From positions 434,001 to 498,000 of the forward strand of contig JAPFFF010000041.1 of the NCBI GenBank assembly GCA_039105265.1: DNA of 64,000 nucleotides, in the 5' to 3' direction. The notes under the pieces are model-generated. The model saw only the letters and a list, made by a program, of their open reading frames with translations. It did no database searches and was not told the origin of the DNA. This document shows positions 1-9,065 of this stretch, one piece after another; within the stretch, counting starts at the first letter, position 1; each line of letters opens with the position of its first letter. The position numbers and the translations under genes are program-made. Origin of the DNA: Tritrichomonas musculus. Taxonomy: Eukaryota; Parabasalia; Tritrichomonadida; Tritrichomonadidae.

Positions 1-103
1 AAAAATATTGAAGTAACTTATTAAAAAGAAAGAAAAAGATCACTCAATTAATTAAAAATATAATTTTATTAATATAATATAAAAATAATAATACTACTTT
101 TAA

Positions 104-2371
104 TCATTTGTTTTGCTCATCTGCATTTTTGGGTTCTTTATTTTTTCTCACACCATTTTTCACTTTTTCTAAACCTGATCCATTCAACTCGACATCTGTT
201 GGTACAAAAAGTTCAAAACTTTCTGGAACATCATTGAATGCCATATCAGCTATAGACACGACTTTTGCGTTAGGGAAATAAACGTATGACAATATTTTAC
301 ATCCATTGAAACACTCTGCGGAAACGTTAATTGCATCTCCACTACAAACAACTGCTCCAAGTCTTTCATCACCTTCAAAGCAGGCGTTACCAATCAATAG
401 AGGCACGCTAGATGTTGATTTGAAAGATTCAAGAGACAGGCAGCCAGAGAAAGCCTTCTCACCAATTTCCGATAAAAGTGAAAGGGAAGTAATCGAAGGG
501 CCAAATATGAATTCAAATTTTTTCAAATTCTTACATTTGTAAAAACATTTCTGTCCTATTCTACGGAGTGTTGGATGAAGTCCTATGACTGTTTCCAATT
601 CAGTACACTCGTAGAAAGCGTCATCATCTATTTCGTCCAAACAGAACGAGTTATCAGAAGATGCAATCTTGAAACAGAGTCTATTCAACTTAACGCATTT
701 AAAGAACGATGCCTTTCCGATTCTTCTTACAGTTAATGGCAATTGAAACATATCACAAAATGACGAACATTCATTGAATGCGAAATCGCATATTTCATCG
801 ATACACAAAACGTTTCCTTCTTTCTCGTTCTGGCTGAATGTGAGCTCAGTCAACTTTGAACAACGCGAGAAAGCACTTTTCCCTATCTTACGAATTGAAA
901 CAGGTACGTTATTAACGGTCTCCAACGAAGAGCAATCGACGAACATTTTCCTTGGAATTTCGACCAATGAAGGCACCTCATTTGATGCCGAAAAAGTGAC
1001 ACTTTTCAAACTGGCGCACTTTGAAAAGCACCCCTTTCCTATCGTTCTAACGGTCGCCGGTAGCATTGTTACAGAAATCAGCTTCTCGCACTCAAAGAAA
1101 GCTTCTCTTCCGATCTCCTCGAGCTTTGAACTTTTTGAGTCGAAAATGATCAGCTTCAAATTGTGGCACTGATAGAAGGACTTGCTGCCGATCCTACGGA
1201 CACTCGATGGTATCATTATAACGAGCTCAAGGGAAGAGCAACAATAGAAGGACTCGTCGCCAATCTCTTCAAGCGAGTTGAGACGTTTGGCATCGGCACC
1301 TGAGCCAAAAGTTAACAATTTCAACTTGCCACATTTGTAGAAGGAAGAGTTGCTGATCTTCCGAAGTGTAACCGGTATGGATGTAACTTTTTCTATACTT
1401 AAACAGTCACAGAAGGCGTAATCGCCAATCTCTTCAAGCGACGCGGAACTGTTCGTAGATTCTGGGCCAAATGAAAAGGACTTCAATTTCTCGCATTTGC
1501 AAAAGGCATATTTGCCTATTTTCCGGCAATTTGATGGGAAAAAAGTGACACTCTCTAAAGAAGTACAGTTGTAAAATGACTCATTTCCAATTTCTTCAAG
1601 AAGTGACTCGTACGATGAAAAAGAAAGACTTTTCAGCCTGGTGCAGTTGGCAAACGATGATTCACCTATTTGACAGACACTGGCGGGTATTTTGGAAACG
1701 GTTTCGAGGCTAAAACAGTCGGCAAAAGCAAATTTTGAAATCTCTTTAAGATTTGACTCTTTCGACTCGTCAGAGGAACCAAAAGTAACGGATGTGAGAC
1801 TGGTACATTTGTAAAAAGCTGATTCTCCAATACGACGAACAGTAGATGGAATAATCGATATTGATTCTAGATTGGTACAACTGTAAAAGGCAACATTGCC
1901 TATTTCTTCGAGTAACGGAGGAATACCGGATTTTGAAGACGTTTCAATTGTTACGGATTTGAGGTTTTGACATTTAGAAAAAGATGAATTACCGATACGA
2001 CGAACACTAGATGGAATTGGGGACATTATTTCAAGATTAATACAATCACCAAAGGCGAAATTTCCAATTTCTTCAAGTAAGGAATCTTTGTCGGGATCTG
2101 AAGCAAATTCGATTGATTTAAGTTGATCACATTTATAAAAAGCGGATTCTTCAATTATACGAACGGTGAATGGAATTGATATACTTATCAATAATGAATT
2201 TTGCGAAAAGGCATAGCTCTCTATTTTTGAAATAACATATTTATCTGATTCATGTTCTATTATTTGAGGAATAGAAATATCACCTTTCACATCTTTAGAT
2301 CTCGTGACTGTTGCCATGAAATTATCTTTGTTTAATTTAACAACTAATCCATTTTCAAGAGTGCTTTCCAT
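104..2371 (-). CDS. BspA-type leucine-rich-repeat protein (LRR_5), 755 aa
   Basis: Uninterrupted 755-codon frame starting ATG at 2371 (MESTLENGLV). Residues about 7-60 are the capping segment usual in trichomonad BspA-like proteins (GLVVKLN...GDISIP...I.S.AF). After it come roughly two dozen LRR_5 units with the recurrent pattern C..L.S.....LEEIG..AF..C..LE....IPSSVRRIG..SF. The units alternate between two types, giving a double repeat of about 57 residues. The tail (about 735-755) is Lys/Glu/Asn-rich. I see no signal peptide and no membrane segment, so it is soluble or exported without a classical signal. The family is hugely expanded in trichomonads and is linked to surface adhesion and protein binding; the role of this member is unknown. 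No TCAYW initiator is visible just upstream. Unlike the other two long LRR loci in this window, this one has no break. Confidence 0.9.
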   Translation of the reverse strand: MESTLENGLVVKLNKDNFMATVTRSKDVKGDISIPQIIEHESDKYVISKIESYAFSQNSLLISISIPFTVRIIEESAFYKCDQLKSIEFASDPDKDSLLEEIGNFAFGDCINLEIMSPIPSSVRRIGNSSFSKCQNLKSVTIETSSKSGIPPLLEEIGNVAFYSCTNLESISIIPSTVRRIGESAFYKCTSLTSVTFGSSDESKESNLKEISKFAFADCFSLETVSKIPASVCQIGESSFANCTRLKSLSFSSYESLLEEIGNESFYNCTSLESVTFFPSNCRKIGKYAFCKCEKLKSFSFGPESTNSSASLEEIGDYAFCDCLSIEKVTSIPVTLRKISNSSFYKCGKLKLLTFGSGADAKRLNSLEEIGDESFYCCSSLELVIMIPSSVRRIGSKSFYQCHNLKLIIFDSKSSKLEEIGREAFFECEKLISVTMLPATVRTIGKGCFSKCASLKSVTFSASNEVPSLVEIPRKMFVDCSSLETVNNVPVSIRKIGKSAFSRCSKLTELTFSQNEKEGNVLCIDEICDFAFNECSSFCDMFQLPLTVRRIGKASFFKCVKLNRLCFKIASSDNSFCLDEIDDDAFYECTELETVIGLHPTLRRIGQKCFYKCKNLKKFEFIFGPSITSLSLLSEIGEKAFSGCLSLESFKSTSSVPLLIGNACFEGDERLGAVVCSGDAINVSAECFNGCKILSYVYFPNAKVVSIADMAFNDVPESFELFVPTDVELNGSGLEKVKNGVRKNKEPKNADEQNK

Positions 2372-3098
2372 ATTAAAATAAATATAATTATATTAGCGTT
2401 TTATTAAACTTTTTCTGAGCAATTTAATTTTTACATGCTACATAATTTATTGTTTTATGGTTTATTTTCATATTATTTTATTATTTTATATTTAATAATA
2501 TTAGTAAAAATTTAAATTGTATTAAAAATAGAATTTAATCAAATAATTATGAAGATATAAATATTTTTTAAAAAATTTTATTCTAATGAAAATTTTAACT
2601 ATAATAGAGTAAATTTTTAATTTATCTTGATATAAAACGATTTTTAAATTAAATATTTATTTATTTTATATAAAAATTTATATATATAGAAATTATTTTA
2701 TATAAATTTTCTATTAATAATTATGTTAATTCTAATAAAAATGAAATAAATACTCTATCATTATTTCCCGATTGATTTATAAAAAATATAATTTTTTTGA
2801 TTTTATACATATTAATCTCATATATTTTACGTAAATAATATTTATAATATAGTGTATTTTGTTATAAGTTGCTTTTAAAGATTCTTTTTTTGTAATTAAT
2901 AAATTAAATATATTGAAAAATTACTTTTATTTCTTCAAATAATATAATTAATATTTTATACTTTATATAAATTTTGATAACAAAGTATTATATGACGATT
3001 TACAGCAAAAAATATCTCATTTGTTAATATTTACAAGTACCCAATAAGCAAATAAAATAATAATAATAAAAACATAATTACATATAAATAAAATAAAA
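2372..3098. other. AT-rich intergenic stretch, no gene seen
   Basis: About 730 bases, very AT-rich, with runs of A and T and short palindromic TA words. No coding pattern, inverted-repeat element or RNA gene was recognised. It separates the 5' end of the LRR gene from the 3' end of the kinase fragment, both on the minus strand, so it must carry the promoter of the LRR gene. Confidence 0.5.
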
Positions 3099-3740
3099 CT
3101 ATTTAGACTTAATTCTCTCCAATTCTTGGTCTCGTTCTGATATGATCGACTCATCGATGTCAATAGCGAGGCAATAGTCATTTTTTCTAATTATTTTCAA
3201 TATTTGATTGAAAGAAGGACGATCACTTGGATCATTTTCAGTGCATTTTGAGATTAGATCCAAACAAAATTGAGAAATATTTGTTGATGGTTTTGGCAGA
3301 CGAATTAGCTTTCCAATCATTTTATCTTTCATTGTATAATTCGGGAGATTTCCAAAGAAAATATAGAACAAAACGATTCTGAATGAATAAACGTCTGTCT
3401 TTTCATCAGAATCTTCTTCATTCAACATTTCTGGGGACATGAAAGGCAATGTACCGACACCTTTTGTCATTGATTTAGCAGTCAATGAATAATTACTATT
3501 TAAGAATTGATCAATTGAAACAAGTCCGAAATCTATCAATTTAATACTCCATTGTGAATCAATCATTATATTGTCCACCTTCAAATCACGATGATTCAGT
3601 CCTTTTTGGTGAATGTAAGACATTGCTTGTGCAATTTCAACGACAATTTTCACTTTCATTGTGTTACTTAAAGCATTTTTATCCAAACAATCTTTCAATT
3701 TGATTTCAAAATATTCTAAAAACAAAGCAACTGTTGTCAT
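3099..3740 (-). CDS. 5'-truncated protein kinase (C-lobe fragment)
   Basis: The 213-codon frame from the ATG at 3740 starts inside a protein kinase domain, at strand beta-5 (VALFLEYFE). Visible motifs are catalytic HRDLKVDN, metal-binding DFG, GTLPFMSPEM, the DVYSF segment and a C-lobe ending near RPSFNQIL. In-frame codons continue upstream to about 3845 and still look like kinase (RNESHPCICRAIGI, the region before beta-4), but then a stop inside a small hairpin ends the frame. The glycine loop and the VAIK lysine are absent, and no ATG lies upstream in frame. DVYSFR replaces the usual DVYSFG. Catalysis without an N-lobe is not expected, so this is most likely a gene fragment or young pseudogene whose 5' part was replaced by the hairpin-rich sequence at 3830-4110. 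The family resembles trichomonad TKL/CAMK-type kinases; the subfamily is uncertain. Confidence 0.7.
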   Translation of the reverse strand: MTTVALFLEYFEIKLKDCLDKNALSNTMKVKIVVEIAQAMSYIHQKGLNHRDLKVDNIMIDSQWSIKLIDFGLVSIDQFLNSNYSLTAKSMTKGVGTLPFMSPEMLNEEDSDEKTDVYSFRIVLFYIFFGNLPNYTMKDKMIGKLIRLPKPSTNISQFCLDLISKCTENDPSDRPSFNQILKIIRKNDYCLAIDIDESIISERDQELERIKSK

Positions 3741-3830
3741 GTCTTTTCCTGCTTTGGATTCAACTGGCTCTGATGTATTGATGCCAATTGCACGACAAAT
3801 ACATGGATGAGATTCATTTCGTTTTTGATG

Positions 3831-3847
3831 TTTGAGCGAAGCTCAAA
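3831..3847. repeat. Small hairpin, GAGC-GAA-GCTC core (copy 1)
   Basis: TTTGAGC, loop GAA, GCTCAAA: 7-bp perfect arms. The right flank (GCTCAAAAAGTGGC) is identical to that of the next copy at 3961. The hairpin lies exactly where kinase coding similarity on the minus strand stops. Confidence 0.7.
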
Positions 3848-3947
3848 AAGTGGCGTTTCTTGCAATTTCCTCAAATCAGATATTCAAACATCAAAACCAG
3901 CTATAACCAAGTTATTACATAGCCGAAATGAATCTTATGCTTGGACC

Positions 3948-3970
3948 CTTTTTGAGCTTCGCTCAAAAAG
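3948..3970. repeat. Small hairpin, GAGC-TTC-GCTC core (copy 2)
   Basis: CTTTTTGAGC, loop TTC, GCTCAAAAAG: 10-bp perfect arms with a 3-nt loop. Same core as the hairpins at 3831 and 4071, and the same GTGGC right flank as copy 1. Confidence 0.75.
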
Positions 3971-4070
3971 TGGCTCTTTATTATTTTCAAATTTGATTTC
4001 TTTTCAAAACTTACATAAATCAACTTCCATGAAGAAAACAAATGAAATATTATATCTAATAGATCTCAAG

Positions 4071-4109
4071 AATGACAACTTTTTGAGCAAAGCTCAAAAA
4101 GTTGTCATT
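4071..4109. repeat. Perfect 18-bp-arm hairpin, GAGC-AAA-GCTC core (copy 3)
   Basis: The arms at 4071-4088 and 4092-4109 are perfect reverse complements (AATGACAACTTTTTGAGC on the left) around an AAA loop. It shares the TTTTTGAGC / GCTCAAAAA core with the two neighbouring copies, but the outer 9 bp of each arm are its own. This suggests a small self-complementary unit that extends into local flanking sequence. Confidence 0.8.
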
Positions 4110-4219
4110 AAATGATATTAATTATTAATAGAATTTCAAAATACAAAAAACATTTATGTATGTTCAATGATTATAGTTTATTAAATGATTTATGATTATA
4201 TCGCGCGCTAGTTTTCTTG

Positions 4220-4246
<27 letters not shown>
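4220..4246. repeat. Homopolymer T27 (A27 on the minus strand)
   Basis: An uninterrupted run of 27 T on the + strand. In the reading direction of the pseudokinase gene it is an A27 tract about 27 nt beyond the stop codon. A similar A18 tract follows the stop of the 41221-43425 gene directly, and T runs also occur near 62880. It could be a slippage-prone tract or the trace of a retroposed 3' end; no target duplication was found to support the latter. Confidence 0.8.
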
Positions 4247-4252
<6 letters not shown>

Positions 4253-4272
4253 CAGCTTAGATTTTAAATTTT

Positions 4273-6357
4273 TCAATTTAGTTCCATAACATCAATACCA
4301 TGGATGTAATAGACGATATTAATATTCTTCAACTGATCATGTGCTTGTTCTTTATTGAATCCATTATTGTTTATATTACGAAATACTCTTCTTGCCAAAG
4401 ATTCTCCTGAAGATTTGTCAATGTCTTCGAATTCTTTTTCAATTTCCATTTCATTCAACGGTTGGAACTTTTTCAGAACAATCAAGCACAAGAATTCAAA
4501 TGCATGCGGAATATCCTCTTTTTCAGCTTCAATAATCAACTTCAAAGATTTTGATAATTTTTGTTTTCCTTGATCTTCAAAGAAGTAGATGTGAGCGAGG
4601 TTGAACATTGCAGCTTTGTCATTGAATTGATTAATTGCATCTTCTAAGTAATCGATAGATTTTGAAAGATTTTTATCAGCACCTTTTCCGGTCTTGTAAA
4701 CCACGCCCAAATTGTTGCTGGCGCGATTATTGCAATGCGACACTTCCTTGAAAAAGTGGATCGCTTTTTCAATGTCATAATGGCCAACCGCTTCCTCAAA
4801 GTAAAGGCATCCGAGCACGTATTGTGCGTCCTTCTGATTCTGGTTTGCTGCCATTGACAAGAAATGGATAGCTTCATCGATGTTAGGCCGCACAATTTCA
4901 CCACTCAAGTACAAAAATCCAAGATAATTTTGCGAATACAAGTTGTTTTGATTTGCTGCAAGTGTCAGATAATGAATCCCTTTGTCAATGTCATAAAGAG
5001 GCGATCCTCGATCTATGTAAATGAAGCCAAGATGACATTGCGCGATTTCATCATTTTGCCGCTCTGCTGCAAACATGAAATACTGAATAGCTTTGCTAAA
5101 GCCGTGAATGAGACTGTTTTCTAGGCAGAAGTTATAAAAATCGCAAAAAAGATGCGGAAAATCAGGTCGTTCATCTTTGTTCTTTTGGATGCACTTCATG
5201 ATTATCTCTCCAACAGCCGAGTACTTCTTTGGAACGTCATCGATGTCTATTTCTCCGTCTCGTTTCGGCTCATTCGACGTCAAGACATAGTAAATCAGCA
5301 TGCCGAACGAATAGACGTCCGATTTGAATGAATACTTGTTGTTTTGAATATCAGGATCTGCAAAACAACTTGAGAATTCCGTTGTTCTGTCAAAATCTAT
5401 TAGAACAGCAGTCTTGTTGTGATCGATGATGACATTCGCTGGTGTCAGATTACGATAGGCATAGAATTTTGTGTGAAGGTATTCAATAGAAACCATTATA
5501 TGCATTAAAACGTCAAATTTATCTTCATCTTCGCTCAGCTCGTGGTTGTTCATGCAATGTTCTAACGTTTCACCACTCACATATTCAATAACTAACGTCT
5601 TTTTGCCTTCAAATGTGGTAACACCGTAAAATTTGGGAAGAAGTGGATGAGAAATCGTTGACAAGTTGTCGATTTCATCTTGTTGGAACTCTCTAAGAAC
5701 AACTAGGTCTTGGGTTTTAAGGTAATAGGATAGCTTGGTGATTGGATTTATTAATATGATTTCATTGTTTTCAATTTTATCAAAATTCGTATAATCTGGG
5801 CGTTGTGCATTTTGTAAATAGGCATCAATCCTGTTTTGAAGTGTCTTTGAGTAACTTTTTGAAAAGATATTAAACAACATGACTCTTTTGATTATTTTCC
5901 AGAATTCATCGTTTGCCATTGAATCTATATTAAAAGCAATATCGGTAAAGTTGGTATTATCAAAAATACTGTATTTTGGATTTGAGGGATTATATTGAAT
6001 ATTAATATGTTTTTTGAAATTTTCTTCCGCATTTTGGAAAAAGTATATTTCTTGTGTTTCTTGAGTCGAAAAATATTTTTTCAATAAAGATATGTTTTGG
6101 CTTTTGATAATAATTAGTATTTGCTCTGTGTTAATCAAAAAGTAGTTCTGGTTGTCTTGTAAAACATATGTATCAACAATTAGGTTTTGGGATTCCATAA
6201 TTTGCTCACTGATTTGTTGATCAATTTCTGAATTCATCTGTGATTCTTCAATAAGATAAAAAGAGAAATCGCCAAAGATGTCTTTGAATGGGATATCTCT
6301 GATTTTTAAAGCATCAGAGTTGTATTTGGCTTGAAAATCATCGAATATCACTTTCAT
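4273..6357 (-). CDS. Pseudokinase with C-terminal Sel1-like repeats, 694 aa
   Basis: The ATG at 6357 is chosen (MKVIFDDF); the frame continues 8 codons further, but only to a GTG. Residues 1-195 are an unrecognised N-terminal region. About 199-413 is a protein kinase-like domain: the ATP-site lysine of the VAVK motif reads VVLREF (Arg222), the HRD motif reads YRN (Asn303 in place of the catalytic Asp), and DFG reads DFD (321-323). DVYSFGMLIYY and the C-lobe are well kept. About 422-625 holds five to six Sel1-like TPR units of about 36 residues (AIQYFMFAAE, YLGFLYLSGE, NNLGVVYKTGKG and others). The kinase-Sel1 layout is a large family in Tritrichomonas and Trichomonas. Three catalytic positions are changed, so a scaffold or adaptor role is more likely than phosphotransfer; this is inference. 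Confidence 0.88.
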   Translation of the reverse strand: MKVIFDDFQAKYNSDALKIRDIPFKDIFGDFSFYLIEESQMNSEIDQQISEQIMESQNLIVDTYVLQDNQNYFLINTEQILIIIKSQNISLLKKYFSTQETQEIYFFQNAEENFKKHINIQYNPSNPKYSIFDNTNFTDIAFNIDSMANDEFWKIIKRVMLFNIFSKSYSKTLQNRIDAYLQNAQRPDYTNFDKIENNEIILINPITKLSYYLKTQDLVVLREFQQDEIDNLSTISHPLLPKFYGVTTFEGKKTLVIEYVSGETLEHCMNNHELSEDEDKFDVLMHIMVSIEYLHTKFYAYRNLTPANVIIDHNKTAVLIDFDRTTEFSSCFADPDIQNNKYSFKSDVYSFGMLIYYVLTSNEPKRDGEIDIDDVPKKYSAVGEIIMKCIQKNKDERPDFPHLFCDFYNFCLENSLIHGFSKAIQYFMFAAERQNDEIAQCHLGFIYIDRGSPLYDIDKGIHYLTLAANQNNLYSQNYLGFLYLSGEIVRPNIDEAIHFLSMAANQNQKDAQYVLGCLYFEEAVGHYDIEKAIHFFKEVSHCNNRASNNLGVVYKTGKGADKNLSKSIDYLEDAINQFNDKAAMFNLAHIYFFEDQGKQKLSKSLKLIIEAEKEDIPHAFEFLCLIVLKKFQPLNEMEIEKEFEDIDKSSGESLARRVFRNINNNGFNKEQAHDQLKNINIVYYIHGIDVMELN

Positions 6358-6360
6358 TGA

Positions 6361-6365
6361 AATGA
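6361..6365 (-). promoter_or_regulatory. Trichomonad initiator (Inr), TCATT, of the pseudokinase gene
   Basis: On the minus strand the sequence before the ATG reads GCATTTCATTTCA-ATG. TCATT fits the trichomonad Inr consensus TCA(+1)Y(T/A) and would give a 5' UTR of 6 nt, within the short range typical of these organisms. It also supports the ATG at 6357 over the upstream GTG. Confidence 0.5.
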
Positions 6366-6532
6366 AATGCCCAAAACGCACTTTTTATGATTGAAAATTT
6401 TATAGTAATCTATTCAAATTCATATAACATATTAAGTGATAAAAATTTTGGAGAAAAATAATGGAAAATCTTCACTTTTTCCCACTTTTTCAAAAAAAAA
6501 GTTGATTTTTTTCTGAAAACATTTTTTATTAT

Positions 6533-6541
6533 GCATTTTTT
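6533..6541. repeat. Left 9-bp target-site duplication of the MULE
   Basis: GCATTTTTT, repeated at 9057-9065 immediately outside the other terminus. Confidence 0.75.
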
Positions 6542-6804
6542 GGGACTATTTAATTTTTTAAACTTTTTTCACATCACAAGTGAGTTTTTTTAAAAAAAAA
6601 TTTTTGAAGGTGAGTTTTTTTTTAAAAAAAAATTCCAAGGTGAGTTTTTTCGAAAGTTCATATCACAAAAGTAAGAAAAAATATGTGAAGTGCCTCAGCA
6701 TTAAAGCAAGAAAAATCCCAAAGAAACATATATTTATCAGCAATTGATAAAGTTTATATTAATATAATTTTCACTGTCAAATATCATTTTTAGAAAACAT
6801 ATTA

Positions 6805-7750
6805 TAGTCACAGTAGAAACCAGGGCACTTTTGTTGAAACCCCAGACCACTTTTAATTCAAATTTTCTATGGTTTACACGGAAATGTTATATGAAAACAT
6901 ACCATATAAATATAAAATAAAAAATATAATAAAGAATGAGTTTTTACTACAGCCCTTAATTATATATATAATTTTCAAAAGAAATTTAATGCAAAAATAA
7001 TAAAATCTATTTATTGAAATTTTAAATATTTTTTTTACCATAGTTGGCATTTAAACAGTACAGTTTATTTACATTTGGCTCTAAAATTAAAATTTAGCAA
7101 AAAAACGTTGACAATAATTTAAAAAAAAGAAAAAGATTATTAAAGTAAAAAATGTTGAGGTAGGCAAAGTTTTTAATCATTAATACCAATTTATATCTGT
7201 ATTTTATTGGCATCGGCGTTTCTTTTCCCCTTCTGTTTTTACTTTAAGACTTGAAATATTTTATTGAAAAATAGATATCCAACCTGTGTCCAATTTCCAG
7301 TGCAACATGAAAGTTATTGAAGATGTGTCGTCAGTACTCCTGACATATAACTGATTTGCAAAGAGTTGTTCAAAGTTAGTTGATAATAAAGGTTTGAAAA
7401 TAAAAAATGAAAAACAATTGAGATCAATAGAAAATCGTCATGGTCGTAATGTAAAGCTCTCAAAAATGAAAGAATAAATATTTTTAAAATAGGAATATCT
7501 TTAAATTTCAATCATATATTTTAATTTATTATTTAATCAATTAATTTTATTTTTATAATAAAATAAATATATTATAATTTTTTTTAGAAATATGATTTTG
7601 TTGACCCTTTTTTCTATATTGTTTAAAGGTAGGCACTATCTATATAAATTTTCTATTAAATTATTAAAATATGTTCGGAGAGGTCAAATATTGAATAAAA
7701 AACCGGGGGCCTAGGTTTTAACACGCGGGCCTGGGTTTCGACAGTGACTA
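6805..7750. mobile_element. TA-flanked (Tc1/mariner-type) non-autonomous element nested in the MULE left arm
   Basis: A 946-bp insertion begins TAGTCACAGTAGAAACC and ends in the near complement (...GGGTTTCGACAGTGACTA), an imperfect inverted repeat of about 20 bp, and is flanked by TA at 6803-6804 and 7751-7752. A second related word (GTTGAAACCCC on the left, GTTAAAACC when the right end is read inward) repeats just inside each end. The same stretch of the uninterrupted right MULE arm reads straight through with a single TA, proving that this piece is a later insertion at a TA target. No long frame is inside, so it is a deletion derivative or MITE of a Tc1/mariner-type transposon; the family rests on the TA target only. 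Confidence 0.75.
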
Positions 7751-7910
7751 TAAATTAAATTATTTTTAGCATCAATAAGGAGAAAAAGATAGTATACTAG
7801 CATTGTAAAGCACCAAATTTTATGTAAGGATTCATAATATCATAAGCAAAAACGCGATTTTAGAAATCAATGCTTTTTTCATGATATTCAGATTAATCAC
7901 AAATATAGAT

Positions 7911-8190
7911 AAGATAAGTGAGAATAAGAAATAATAATAGAGATAGGTGAGAATATGAAAGAATAAATGAGATAGATAATAATAAGAAATAATAGATGAG
8001 ATAGATGATAATAAGAAATAATAGATGAGATAGGTGATAATAAGAAATAATAGATGAGATAGATGATAATAAGAAATAATAGATGAGATAGGTGAGAATA
8101 AGAAAGAATAAATGAGATAAATGATAATAAGAAAGAATAAATGAGTTAGATGAAAATAAGAAAGAATAAATGAGAATAATGATGATACAT
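7911..8190. repeat. Minisatellite, about 30-bp unit, in the MULE core
   Basis: Tandem copies of a unit close to AATAATAGATGAGATAGATG followed by ATAATAAGAA, about nine copies with GATAGGTGAGAATA and AAAGAATAAATGAG variants. The array fills the left half of the core between the two TIRs and starts a few bases after the left TIR ends. No coding value. Confidence 0.8.
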
Positions 8191-8640
8191 AATATTAAAT
8201 GACAAGGGAAATAAGGAAAAAAAGGAAAAAAGAATACTTTTTAAAAATATCATTTGATCTATAATTAATATTTACAAATTCAGAGCAACCCAAATGAAGA
8301 ATATCTTAAAAAATAAATATATTTCAAAAAAAAATTAATAATTATGCGTAAAATCAACCAAATAATTAACAGCCGTTTACAATTAGTTTACAATTTTATA
8401 CAAACCTTGACTTTTCTTTCATTAAGAGAGAAAAATAAAATATTTCTAATATATTTTAAAACATCAATTTATGTAGAATAATCTAATGCATTTGTATCTT
8501 TATTTTTTTGCATAAGTTTTATAATATTCATGAGAATTTGCATATTAATAAATTGCTTTATGCAAAATATAAAAACGTAAATATACGTAAAAAACGATGG
8601 AGAATATTATGTGAGATGGTAGAGATTTTTTATTTAAGTA

Positions 8641-9056
8641 TATTTGTGATTAATCTGAATATCATGAAAAAAGCATTGATTTCTAAAATCGCGTTTTTGC
8701 TTATGATATTATGAATCCTTACATAAAATTTGGTGCTTTACAATGCTAGTATACTATCTTTTTCTCCTTATTGATGCTAAAAATAATTTAATTTAATATG
8801 TTTTCTAAAAATGATATTTGACAGTGAAAATTATATTAATATAAACTTTATCAATTGCTGATAAATATATGTTTCTTTGGGATTTTTCTTGCTTTAATGC
8901 TGAGGCACTTCACATATTTTTTCTTACTTTTGTGATATGAACTTTCGAAAAAACTCACCTTGGAATTTTTTTTTAAAAAAAAACTCACCTTCAAAAATTT
9001 TTTTTTAAAAAAACTCACTTGTGATGTGAAAAAAGTTTAAAAAATTAAATAGTCCC
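8641..9056. repeat. Right TIR of the MULE, uninterrupted
   Basis: About 416 bp. Reverse complement of 6542-6804 joined to 7753-7907, with only small differences visible, mostly in A/T run lengths. It contains three short direct repeats of the word AACTCAC next to A/T runs near the outer end. Confidence 0.8.
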
Positions 9057-9065
9057 GCATTTTTT
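9057..9065. repeat. Right 9-bp target-site duplication of the MULE
   Basis: GCATTTTTT, matching 6533-6541. The T-rich context makes part of the match cheap, but the GCA start and exact abutment on both termini support it. Confidence 0.75.

Larger units (their letters stand above)
6542..9056. mobile_element. Mutator-like (MULE) non-autonomous transposon with long TIRs
   Basis: The two ends are long inverted repeats starting GGGACTATTTAATTTTTT (left, 6542) and ending in the complement ...AATAGTCCC (right, 9056). They run for about 416 bp each: left 6542-6804 plus 7753-7907, right 8641-9056. Directly outside lie 9-bp direct repeats, GCATTTTTT at 6533-6541 and at 9057-9065, a target duplication of the size typical for Mutator-like elements. 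The core between the arms (7908-8640) holds a minisatellite and no transposase frame, so it must have been moved by enzyme made elsewhere. Without the nested insertion the element was 1567 bp. Near-identity of the arms suggests a young copy. Confidence 0.82.

Noticed and set aside
306-1172. + strand frames within the first LRR gene
   Set aside because: Complementary shadows of the LRR repeats.
3807-4115. + strand 102-codon frame over the hairpin cluster
   Set aside because: Made of hairpin arms and the inverted kinase fragment; no initiator and no domain.
4355-5124. Frames opposite to or overlapping the pseudokinase gene
   Set aside because: Shadows of the intact 694-codon frame with no independent support.
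7314-7511. 65-codon minus frame inside the TA element as a transposase remnant
   Set aside because: Hydrophobic AT-type composition, no DDE/D motif or HTH visible.
8508-8714. 68-codon frame across the core and right TIR of the MULE
   Set aside because: Extends into the non-coding TIR and lacks any domain signal.
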